Assembly (NCBI GenBank): GCA_019454185.1
Contig: CP075368.1
Location: forward strand, 62,001 to 126,000
Reading direction: 5' to 3'
Length of the DNA: 64,000 nucleotides
Origin: Phycisphaeraceae bacterium
GTDB taxonomy: Bacteria; Planctomycetota; Phycisphaerae; Phycisphaerales; UBA1924
In this document: positions 37,487 to 45,413 of the stretch, one piece after another
How the letters are laid out: each line of letters starts with the position of its first letter
Position numbering within the stretch: the stretch's first letter is position 1
Program-made: the position numbers and the translations under genes
The notes under the pieces: model-generated
Told to the model about the DNA's origin: nothing
What the model saw: the letters and a program-made list of their open reading frames with translations, nothing else
Databases searched by the model: none

Positions 37487-38461
37487 CGTTTGCTCCAATG
37501 GCCGGGCAAGATGAAAGCCATGCGGACCCGGCAAGTGGGCAGCACCGCAAATCGAGCTCTGCTCAACATGTGGACGCAAGCCTCGACAGAGGCGTTATCT
37601 CGCCTGGCCGCTCGTACATTCGTTGCCTGACTTGCGAGTATAGATTGGCAAGGGGGTGCGATGCAACCACTTCTCACGGTTTCTGTGAGGGTCTTCGGTA
37701 TGCCATCTCCCGGTGCCGTGAGATTCTGTAGCCGGATGATGATCCGCAGTGATCGCGCGTTGGCACTCGACGATAGGGCAAGGTGAATTCGTCCCTCTGT
37801 AGGGCGACTAAAGACCGATTACAATGCCCTGATTCGCACAAACTGGCAGGAGAATGGTGACTCGGGGGAGTTGCAGAGTGTGTCGAAATGTCCAGAAATG
37901 TCGGGATCGGTGGGGTTAAGGGTCGCAGATTAGTCAGTGTCACGAGAGTGTGTGTCACTCGCATTTTTATGTTTTGCAAGTGCTTACAATCACATCGTCC
38001 GACGTGGTATGTCACGTTGCCTTGCGGTGCTGAGGGGCGAGTCAGGTCGCCGCTTGTGGAGGCGGGAGTATGGCAAACAGCGCCTCAGGGTCGAATCGTC
38101 AGCGGCCTTGAGTGTTGCGAGTGCGCTGCGGCCACGTGACCACCAGGGTTCGACATACACGTTGACCCGATTCCGGCGAGCAGGTATCTTCACGATCTAT
38201 TCATGATGAAAGTGTTGCGCAGCACGCGCGTGTGGTATTTGTTTGTATAGTTGTTGCAGGTTCGACGGTTGGGAGGCCTCGCATGCATGTGCTCCATACT
38301 CCGGCAGACACTGGTACCTCCGCTTACCCCTTTGCAGCGACACCGATCAGGTCTGTGCCTGACGCCGCGATCGTGCGAGAGCCGACGGGGCGTGGCTGCC
38401 GGGCCGATGCGGTGGTCTTTTCTGTGGGATGTGTGACAGCCAGTCACGGAGTGATGAGCAC
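37487..38461. other. Gene-free stretch between the LEPR protein and the sigma factor
   Basis: A 975-bp divergent region. Besides the repeat at 37810-37936, nothing is recognised. Base composition is visibly less GC-rich than the coding DNA. It should contain promoters for both flanking genes, but I see no convincing -35/-10 pair. Confidence 0.4.
37810..37936 (+). repeat. Three-copy intergenic repeat, copy i
   Basis: Contains GCACAAACTGGCAGG, then GCAGAGTGT, GAAATGTCCAGAAATGTCGG and GGCAGAT-like words in fixed order. The same order and spacing occur at 45166-45273 and 56537-56664. Confidence 0.7.
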
Positions 38462-39055
38462 ATGTTCTCAATGAGGACCACAACCGCGCTGCTGCACGGA
38501 CTCGGAGAGCCGGGCAACTCGTCTGCCTGGGAAGAGCTTGACGGCCGATGCCGGCCGATCATGCTGGCGGTCTGTCGGCGGATGGGTCTTACGCACGCCG
38601 AGGCGGAGGACGCGGTGCAAGCCGCGATGGTCTCGTTCGTCGAGGCCTATCGACAGGGCAAGTACGACCGTGAGCGGGGGCGTCTGAGCGCGTTCATTAT
38701 CACGATTCTCCGCCATCGCGCGATCGATCGCGTGCGGCAGGCGCGTCAACGTCGTGAAGCGAACGAGTGTGCCGCGGGGCTAGAGGCAACGAGCGAGCAC
38801 GAAGTCGAGCGATTCTGGCTTGACGAGCGGCAGAACCAGATCCTGCGAGAGGCACTTGCGCAGCTTCGCGAGGGCGGCACGGACGAGCGGATGATCGCGG
38901 CCTTCGAGCTGTATGGTCTGCGAGGGGTTGAAATCGACGAGGTTATCGCACAACTCGGTATGTCGCGTGAAGAGGTGTACAACGCGAAGTATCGTGTCAC
39001 AAAGCGGCTCCAGCCGATCGTTGCACGCCTCGACGAGTTGTACGAGGATGTGTGA
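38462..39055 (+). CDS. ECF-type sigma factor paired with a kinase
   Basis: A 197-residue sigma-70 family protein. Region 2 covers about 25-95 with AEAEDAVQAAMVSFVEA and the FIITILRHRAIDRVRQARQR helix. Region 4 covers about 130-190 with ELYGLRGVEIDEVIAQLG and SREEVYNAKYRVTKRLQ. It overlaps the next gene, a Ser/Thr kinase, by 4 nt (GTGA), so the two are translationally coupled. That pairing is the known layout in which a kinase, rather than a classical anti-sigma, controls the ECF factor. Start at 38462; an ATG at 38471 is an alternative. Confidence 0.88.
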   Translation: MFSMRTTTALLHGLGEPGNSSAWEELDGRCRPIMLAVCRRMGLTHAEAEDAVQAAMVSFVEAYRQGKYDRERGRLSAFIITILRHRAIDRVRQARQRREANECAAGLEATSEHEVERFWLDERQNQILREALAQLREGGTDERMIAAFELYGLRGVEIDEVIAQLGMSREEVYNAKYRVTKRLQPIVARLDELYEDV

Positions 39056-42000
39056 CCATGGCATGCCCCGAGGACTTCAGTTCAGCGCGTGACGGCCCTT
39101 CCTCGGACCCACGTTCTCGCGATGGTGACGGCGTGTGTCCGGGGCTTGAAGCATTGGAGGAGTACGCGTCTGCACTCGCAACGGGTGAGCCATGCACCGA
39201 TCATCACGCGACGATGGAGCACGTTCGGTCGTGCGGGACATGTGCCGATCTCCTGTCCGCGATGCGATCGGCAGAGGGGTTTCTGGATCGCTTCCGGGGG
39301 CCTGTGGCACGGAGCCGAGACGAGGTCGAGCGTGGTCTGAAGCCGGAGCACCAGCGAGCCATGGAGGGTGCGAGCCCGGTGGTTGTGGAGGGCTACTCGG
39401 TCGAGGGGCTGGTTGCCTTCGGCGGTCAGGGCGCGGTCTACAAGGCGGTTCAGCGCGGCACAGGCCGGCTCGTTGCGATCAAGCTGCCACTCGGGGACAC
39501 CCAGCGCCATCCTTCGACGCGGTACCGATTTGAGCGTGAGGTCGAGCTCGCAGCGCGGCTTGATCATCCGGGCATCGTGAGGATCATCGAGGCCTGCCGC
39601 GTGGAGGACGGGCGACTTGGATACGTGATGGAGTATGTTGAGGGAGAGACGATCGACCGATGGTCGATGCGGACGCGAGCCGATGGTGCGGCAGGGATGC
39701 GCCGGATCGTTGCGGTGATGGCGGAGGTCGCGGATGCGATTGCCGCGGCGCATCAGCGTGCGGTGCTGCATCGAGACATCAAGCCGAGCAACGTGATCGT
39801 GGCCGGTGATGGAAAGGCGCGTGTGTTGGACTTCGGTCTGGCGAAGTCGCTCGATGCCTCCGGATCATCTTTCGTGACGATGACGGGCGCGTTTCTCGGG
39901 ACGCTCGCGTATGCCGCGCCAGAGCAGATCGATGGGGGCGCGGAGGCGGTCGACATCCGGACGGATGTGTACGCGATGGGCCTGCTGCTCTTTCTGTGTC
40001 TGACAGGGAGATTGCCGTACGCGACGGACGTGCCGACGGCGGAGCTGCTGAGACAGATCCGAGAGTGCGACCCGGTGCGACCGTCGACTGTCGTGAATCA
40101 GATTCCGGCGGACCTTGACGCGATCGTGCTGAAGGCGCTCGCGAAGGTGAGGGAGCGGCGGTACACGACCGCGGGGGAGTTTCGTGACGATCTTCGCGCC
40201 TGGCTCGCGGGGCAAGCGGTGCGAGCGCGGTTTGACAGCAGGTGGTACGTGGCGAGGAAGACGATCCGGCGGCATCGGCGGGTTGTCGCCGCGGGGCTTG
40301 TGATGGGGCTATTGGTGGCTGCGGGTGTGGGCTTGGTTGCATACACGATCGCCAGCACGGATGCGGCACGGGCACGAGAAGCGTATGAGCGCAGCCGCGC
40401 GACAACGGAGTCGGCCAGGGCCGATGCGGTGCGGCAGTTGATCGATGAGTTGCTGCCGATCGCGAGCATAGAGGCCGGTAACCCGCTCACTGCAGCGTCG
40501 GTGCAGAGTCTCAATCTGCTCGATCGCAAACTTGAGTCTGGCCAATTACGCGATCAACCCATGCTTGAGGCGGCGCTCCGTGGACTCTTGGCTGCTCTCT
40601 ATAACGACCGCGGAACGCTTGGACGGGCAGAACTCCACGCACGTCACTCGCTTCGGTTGCATCAGATCACGATGGGCGAGGCCCATACCGAGACCTTGCG
40701 AGCCGCGGACACACTCGCGGGGATCCTGCTTCAGCGTCGGAAGTTGGGGGAGGCCGAGTTGCTCGCTCAGCGTGCGTACCAGTCAAGATCGCGGGTTCTG
40801 CCCGCATCACACCACGACGTGCTCACGAGTCTCTACACCCTGGCACGGATAGAGCTTGAGCGGGGCAGATTCAGAAGTGCCCAATCCCTTGTAAACAAGA
40901 TCGAATCCGACGGAAGTGCGAGCGTGGAGGCACATCCCACGCTTACATCATCGCTCATTGCGATCAATACGGATATAGCGCTGGCTGAAGGTCGAGTCAC
41001 AGACGCACTGCCTCTGGCGCAGCGTGCGGCGATCGCGTCGTTCCGCCTTCGCTCGGACGATCATCCAGAGGTAGCCCGTGCCATCCGGCGGCTGGCGCGT
41101 GCCGAGCGTGCCGTGGGTCAGGACGAGCTTGCGAAGCGCAACGAGATGCTCGCCGAGCTGATGGAGGGCACGCTAGGATCCAATCGCCCCGCAGAGACGT
41201 GGGCCATGCTTGTGGAACTCAAAGAGCGGCTGCTCGGACCGGATGACATCCAGGTATCGGGCACGTTGATCCTTCAGGGACTCGCTCAACAGGCCGCACG
41301 AGAGTGGAGCGAGGCACTTGTCACGCTGGATCGCGCTGTTGAGATACTTCAACGCGAGGAGGGGCCAGACTCTCTGACCGCGATCGATTGCATCAACCAG
41401 TTTACGCAGTCAATGATGCGTGAACATCGGCTTGATGAGATCCGTGAGCATTCTCAGCATCGATATGAAGTGTATAAGCAGAAGCATCCAAATCGCCTCA
41501 GCATCATGATTGTTGTGGCACACCGTGAGTGGGCATCTTGGCTCGGTGTGATGGGACGCGACGAGGAGGCGTTTGCCGAGCTTGATCGGGTTCTCGTGGA
41601 GTTGCAGGACATTGCGCACAACGATCCGATCGAACGAATCCGCGCAGAGATTGAGATCGCGGAGTTGCATGCGGCCAGAGGGGAATGCGATCTTGCGGAG
41701 CCGCTCGCTCGCTCTATCCTTGATGCCATCGGTTCGGATATGCAGTTCTGGTGGGAAGCCCACCGGGCAGAACGCGTGCTTGTCGAGGGCCAGATCACCA
41801 GGCGTGAGTTTGCTTTGGCAGAGCACACGATCAACGAGGTTGCGCGGTACAGGGTCCCAATGGGTGCGGGCTTCGTTCCTGAGGCTCAACCCGAGAGGCG
41901 AATGGCAGGTCGATGGATTGCCGCTTATCGCGAGGTCGATCGGCCGGAGCCGCCCGCTTTCGCCGACCTCAGGTTGGTGTATGGCCTCATGGATGAGTAG
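39052..42000 (+). CDS. Ser/Thr protein kinase with zinc-finger and TPR-like regions
   Basis: A 982-residue transmembrane kinase. The N-terminus has a zinc-binding anti-sigma-like motif H57-x3-C61-x2-C64 (MEHVRSCGTCADLL). The kinase domain covers about 115-385: glycine loop AFGGQGAVY, Lys144 in VAIK, HRDIKPSN with Asp242, DFGLA with Asp260, and APEQ. A transmembrane helix follows at about 411-433 and then a long extracytoplasmic helical region with TPR-like repeats (LHARHSLRLHQITMGEAHTE, LAGILLQRRKLGEAELLAQR). The GTG start at 39052 overlaps the sigma stop; ATG 39058 is an alternative. It probably senses an outside signal and controls the coupled sigma factor. Confidence 0.92.
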   Translation: MTMACPEDFSSARDGPSSDPRSRDGDGVCPGLEALEEYASALATGEPCTDHHATMEHVRSCGTCADLLSAMRSAEGFLDRFRGPVARSRDEVERGLKPEHQRAMEGASPVVVEGYSVEGLVAFGGQGAVYKAVQRGTGRLVAIKLPLGDTQRHPSTRYRFEREVELAARLDHPGIVRIIEACRVEDGRLGYVMEYVEGETIDRWSMRTRADGAAGMRRIVAVMAEVADAIAAAHQRAVLHRDIKPSNVIVAGDGKARVLDFGLAKSLDASGSSFVTMTGAFLGTLAYAAPEQIDGGAEAVDIRTDVYAMGLLLFLCLTGRLPYATDVPTAELLRQIRECDPVRPSTVVNQIPADLDAIVLKALAKVRERRYTTAGEFRDDLRAWLAGQAVRARFDSRWYVARKTIRRHRRVVAAGLVMGLLVAAGVGLVAYTIASTDAARAREAYERSRATTESARADAVRQLIDELLPIASIEAGNPLTAASVQSLNLLDRKLESGQLRDQPMLEAALRGLLAALYNDRGTLGRAELHARHSLRLHQITMGEAHTETLRAADTLAGILLQRRKLGEAELLAQRAYQSRSRVLPASHHDVLTSLYTLARIELERGRFRSAQSLVNKIESDGSASVEAHPTLTSSLIAINTDIALAEGRVTDALPLAQRAAIASFRLRSDDHPEVARAIRRLARAERAVGQDELAKRNEMLAELMEGTLGSNRPAETWAMLVELKERLLGPDDIQVSGTLILQGLAQQAAREWSEALVTLDRAVEILQREEGPDSLTAIDCINQFTQSMMREHRLDEIREHSQHRYEVYKQKHPNRLSIMIVVAHREWASWLGVMGRDEEAFAELDRVLVELQDIAHNDPIERIRAEIEIAELHAARGECDLAEPLARSILDAIGSDMQFWWEAHRAERVLVEGQITRREFALAEHTINEVARYRVPMGAGFVPEAQPERRMAGRWIAAYREVDRPEPPAFADLRLVYGLMDE

Positions 42001-42042
42001 GTCCTTCGCCCAGCACAAGTTTCCGAAAAGTGCCTGCGAGAT

Positions 42043-42117
42043 CCCGCCCTGTACCACGAAGTGTCTCTGAAGCCCCTGTTGTTGGGCGGCTTCGGGCGAC
42101 GTTCGTGGCAGGGCGGG
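42043..42117 (+). other. 75-nt long-stem hairpin
   Basis: CCCGCCCTG (42043-42051) and CCACGAA (42054-42060) pair with TTCGTGG (42102-42108) and CAGGGCGGG (42109-42117). An inner stem GAAGCC/GGCTTC (42069-42074, 42088-42093) adds to it. It lies between the kinase and the next PEP-CTERM gene. It may be a terminator, though no T-run follows, or a structured RNA. Confidence 0.5.
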
Positions 42118-42175
42118 TATCCCGCCGCGTTCGCCGTCCTCGTGGTCCTTGTCACATCACAGAGGAGGCATCGCT

Positions 42176-43459
42176 ATGGCTCGTTCGATCACTGTTTCTC
42201 GTGCGCTCGCGCTGGTCGCCGCGGCTGGCTTGACGTCAACGGCGTCGGCGCAGTGGGGGCCCCCGTCCTTCCTGGCGTTCGACTTTCTTCCCGACATGCT
42301 GGAGATGACTCCTGTTGATGTCGTCGGTTCAGGTGAGACGACGGTCGTGGCGTACAGGGCGATCAGAGAGAGGGGTGTTCAGAACCAGGTCTTTGACTCT
42401 GGTCTCTGGCACGCGGGCGAGCACTTCCCGATGCCCGAGCGGTTCGACGCGAACGGTGAGTTGTATGAGACGCAGATGACGCTCTTCCGGCAGTCGCCGC
42501 AGCGCGGGCCGGGAGACCCGATCAAGGGCATTCCGATTGTGGTGGTGACGAAGCCGGTGGGTCAGTTTGGTCAGGGTGCGTTCTGGGACACGCGGGAGGG
42601 AGTCGCCGATGCAACGCTGAACTTTCTGGGCGTTGGCTCCTATGACTTGTCAGCAGCACACTCGGCGGACCTTCACGCCTCGACGATCGTCGGGACAGGG
42701 TACACGGATCTCAGTGGTTCGGTGGTCTCTCGGCGCGCGGTTCGCTGGGACACAGCGAGCGGTGTCGGCACGGAGTATCCGATGTCGATGCTGATGGTGG
42801 GCGCGGAGGCCCGCGGCATGTCGGCCGATGGACAGGTCACGGTCGGCGTTGCGCACGTCGGATTCCAGAACATCTCGTTCGATTATTCTGTGGGCATCGC
42901 TTGGTTCGGGAATGGCCTGTACACCATCTTCGATCACGTGGAGGGGCTGACCCATGTCTCCGGCGATGGGATCGCCCTTGCGGGATACAGCACCACGCGG
43001 TCGAACACGAAGGGAAATCTCAACCGGACGTCGACCGGACAGAACTACACCCTCGATGCGGGCGACATCAACGACGACGGCGTGATCGACATTCTCGACG
43101 ATCACGACTCGGTCATCAACGACCTCTCGTTCGATGGGAACGTTGTCGTGGGCTCGGTCACGCTTCCTGGAGCTGACGAGCGGGCCGCGTTCTGGGTGTT
43201 CGACGGAGCCGGGTACAACTTCTTCGACCTTTCCGCGTATCTGGAGATCAGCGGCGTGGCAAACCTCGAAGGGTGGCACCTGAGCAGCATCACCGCCGTC
43301 TCTGATGATGGCACGATGTTCGTGGGATCGGGCATCGATCCGCTGGGTCGCACCGCGGGCTGGATGGTCACGGTTCCTGTTCCCACGCCGGGCACGGTGA
43401 CACTGCTCGCACTGGGTGGGGTCATGGCGTCGCGGCGGCGCAGACCCAGCGCCTGCTGA
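42176..43459 (+). CDS. PEP-CTERM exported protein with HAF-like repeats
   Basis: A 427-residue secreted protein. The signal peptide is about 1-25 (ALALVAAAGLTSTASA). The body has repeated short segments of the type GMSADGQVTVGVAHVG, LSFDGNVVVGSVTLPG and VSDDGTMFVGSGIDPLG, as in extracellular HAF-repeat proteins. A Ca-binding dockerin-like loop (GDINDDGVIDILDDHDSVIN) sits in the second half. The tail VPTPGTVTLLALGGVMAS then RRRRP is PEP-CTERM-like. GAGGAGG lies upstream of ATG 42176. Function unknown. It follows a sigma/kinase pair, so it may be a target, but this is inference. Confidence 0.85.
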   Translation: MARSITVSRALALVAAAGLTSTASAQWGPPSFLAFDFLPDMLEMTPVDVVGSGETTVVAYRAIRERGVQNQVFDSGLWHAGEHFPMPERFDANGELYETQMTLFRQSPQRGPGDPIKGIPIVVVTKPVGQFGQGAFWDTREGVADATLNFLGVGSYDLSAAHSADLHASTIVGTGYTDLSGSVVSRRAVRWDTASGVGTEYPMSMLMVGAEARGMSADGQVTVGVAHVGFQNISFDYSVGIAWFGNGLYTIFDHVEGLTHVSGDGIALAGYSTTRSNTKGNLNRTSTGQNYTLDAGDINDDGVIDILDDHDSVINDLSFDGNVVVGSVTLPGADERAAFWVFDGAGYNFFDLSAYLEISGVANLEGWHLSSITAVSDDGTMFVGSGIDPLGRTAGWMVTVPVPTPGTVTLLALGGVMASRRRRPSAC

Positions 43460-43507
43460 GACGCTGAGGGCCGCGGGATTGCCTCCCCCGCTGCGACGTG
43501 CGTGGAA

Positions 43508-43536
43508 CCCCGGCCGAGCTCAACGGCCGGCCGGGG
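43508..43536 (+). terminator. Hairpin after the HAF-like PEP-CTERM gene
   Basis: CCCCGGCCG (43508-43516) pairs with CGGCCGGGG (43528-43536), 48 nt after the stop codon. The rest of the 336-bp gap to the next gene shows only a repeated 14-mer TGAGACGCTGAGGG (near 43458 and 43634). Confidence 0.5.
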
Positions 43537-43795
43537 GATTCAGGAAAGATGTCTTGTGTGCTGCTCACGAACAGTCAGCAAGACAGCCACGGGCTTGACG
43601 TTTGTTTGATGCGGCGTTGCCCCAGCTCACGCTGAGACGCTGAGGGTTACCAGAACCCTTGAGACCTGCTTCAGAGCCAGTTGGAGCGAGGTGAGTCATG
43701 CTGAACATGTTCTCTCTAGGGGCACAGATACCTGCGGATGTCCAACGCTATCTGTCACCCAGCATCGATCCTGTACGCAACAGAGGAGAAGCATC

Positions 43796-44560
43796 ATGAA
43801 CCATGTGGACGTCTATTCAGATCTGCGGCCGCGCATCGCGCGTAGTCTTATGGTATGTGCAGCCCTTGTGGCCAGTACGTTCGCGGTTGTGGCACATGCG
43901 GGGCCGCTCACGCTCAGGGGTGGGTACGAATCCGTTTACGCGGGGTGGTCAGGCGGCGACCCGATCTACAGCACGCACTCATGGTGGGCGACCACAAACT
44001 CGGTTGAGAGCGGATCGCTGGGCTATCAGTTGCTCGCGCACTCTCGTGTGACTGCGACAGCACACACGCAGTTCTCTCAGACGGTCGACTCCTCGATGGT
44101 CGCCGAGAACAACTCGTACGCGTATAACGGAGAAACGGTGCCAGGAGTTCCGGACACCAGCACACGCTCGTTCGTGATGGGTGCCGAGAAGTGGTACGTC
44201 TTTACGGTCACGCGTCCTGTGCTCTTTGCGAACCAGATAGCACCAACGACACACATCGGAGACTGGTCATACTGCTTCATCGAGCACGGGAGTTACTCGG
44301 GCGGCGTGTTCACACCCTCGGGTGACTTCGTTGTGGATCTGCTGACGTTCGAGCCGCTTACAACGATGATGTGGCCGGCGGGCGCGTACCGATACCAGAG
44401 CAAGTACGATGGTATCTTTGAGGACAACCAGTCCTTCGTGCGCACACAGAGCACAACCTGGAGCGTGTTTGACGTCGTCCCTTCACCTGGTGCTCTCTCA
44501 CTTCTCGGCCTCGGCGGACTCCTCGCGACACGCAGGCGACCCCGAGCCGCGACCGGCTGA
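43796..44560 (+). CDS. PEP-CTERM exported protein
   Basis: A 254-residue secreted protein. The signal peptide covers about 1-40, with the hydrophobic part SLMVCAALVASTFAVVAHA. The body is rich in Ser, Thr, Tyr and Trp and shows no domain that I recognise. The tail VVPSPGALSLLGLGGLLAT then RRRP is PEP-CTERM-like. The start at 43796 is supported by GAGGAGA upstream. The protein is probably surface-associated. It is followed by a gene-free region with phage-like and repeat remnants. Confidence 0.8.
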   Translation: MNHVDVYSDLRPRIARSLMVCAALVASTFAVVAHAGPLTLRGGYESVYAGWSGGDPIYSTHSWWATTNSVESGSLGYQLLAHSRVTATAHTQFSQTVDSSMVAENNSYAYNGETVPGVPDTSTRSFVMGAEKWYVFTVTRPVLFANQIAPTTHIGDWSYCFIEHGSYSGGVFTPSGDFVVDLLTFEPLTTMMWPAGAYRYQSKYDGIFEDNQSFVRTQSTTWSVFDVVPSPGALSLLGLGGLLATRRRPRAATG

Positions 44561-44710
44561 CTCTCTTCCACCCTCTCACCCTCTGTCCGCCTCGGTGTCT
44601 CTCCAGATGCCGGGGCGGCTTCGCGTAGCTGGCATGCGAGACTTCTTGATTCGTCTGCCTCCTGTAAGTGCCATGCATGTGCTCGGCTCTTGCACCTGTG
44701 TGCGGCGAGC

Positions 44711-44880
44711 TCATTGACAGCTCTGCTGCTCCCGATCGTGGCTCACGCCCGCGCAATCTCCCTCCACGTCGGTTTCGAGGACGTACAGCACGCCGGTCGC
44801 CCCGTCCCGCACCAGCACGATGATCGCCGTGTCTTCGTAGTGCCGCCCGGCGCGGCCGAGACTCGGGTCGCACGCGGCTT
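44711..44880 (-). pseudogene. Phage terminase-like remnant
   Basis: Between in-frame stops, the minus strand reads ACDPSLGRAGRHYEDTAIIV then LVRDGATGVLYVLETDVEGD. This has the look of the C-terminal nuclease part of large terminase subunits (DPSxG...DysAivvl...dG.lYv.dadie). About 55 codons remain, with no ATPase domain. It abuts the repeat region at 44890. Confidence 0.45.
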
Positions 44881-44889
44881 AGAACGTGA

Positions 44890-45273
44890 ACGGCCCTAAC
44901 TCACGACATCAACATCCCTCCGCGACGCCTCCGTCCCGCTTCGCGCCACTCACGTGAGCACTCACGCGCCTCGGCTTCAGAAGCATCGCCGCTCCGGCCC
45001 GAGACACTGCCAACCTCGCCGACTCAGAATCCGGCCCCCAAAGGGGCCGATCCGGCGCGACGCACTGGGTTCTGAGAATCGAGGCACGCCGGAGTCTCGC
45101 GAAAGTCCGCGAAGACAGAAGGCGTGGACCTCGAAGGGTGGATCCCAGACCAGCCAGAACGCCCAAGTCGGCACAAACTGGCAGGAATCGGCAATTCCTG
45201 AAAGTCGCAGAGTGTCATGAAATGTCGCGAAATGTCGGTATCGGGGGGAGTGAGCGTGGCAGATTTGTCATGA
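44890..45273 (+). repeat. Composite intergenic repeat region, shorter copy
   Basis: It aligns along its length with 55972-56664. Shared words in order include ACTCACGACATCA, GCGCCTCGGCTTCAGAAGCA, CCGAGACACTGCC, GACTCAGAATCCGG, CTGGGTTCTGAGAATC and TCTCGCGAA. It ends with the three-copy repeat (copy ii at 45166-45273). No coding frame is credible. Confidence 0.65.
45166..45273 (+). repeat. Three-copy intergenic repeat, copy ii
   Basis: GCACAAACTGGCAGGAATCG, GCAGAGTGTCATGAAATGTC, GAAATGTCGG and GGCAGATTTGTCATGA in the same order as copies at 37810 and 56537. The GAAATGTC word occurs twice, 11 bp apart. Confidence 0.7.
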
Positions 45274-45413
45274 CTCCGGCACGCCAAATGTGCTCTAATA
45301 TTCTATTTCCCAACACATTATGCAACACGCTCGATCCGAGGTGTGCCACGCCTGACGTGTCTCGAACCTCACTTCATCATCACACGCCGCAAGAGCATGG
45401 CTTCTCAAACGAG

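Noticed and set aside
42650-43279. Minus-strand 209-codon frame in the HAF-like gene
   Set aside because: Arg/Val/Asp-rich mirror frame with no start signal.
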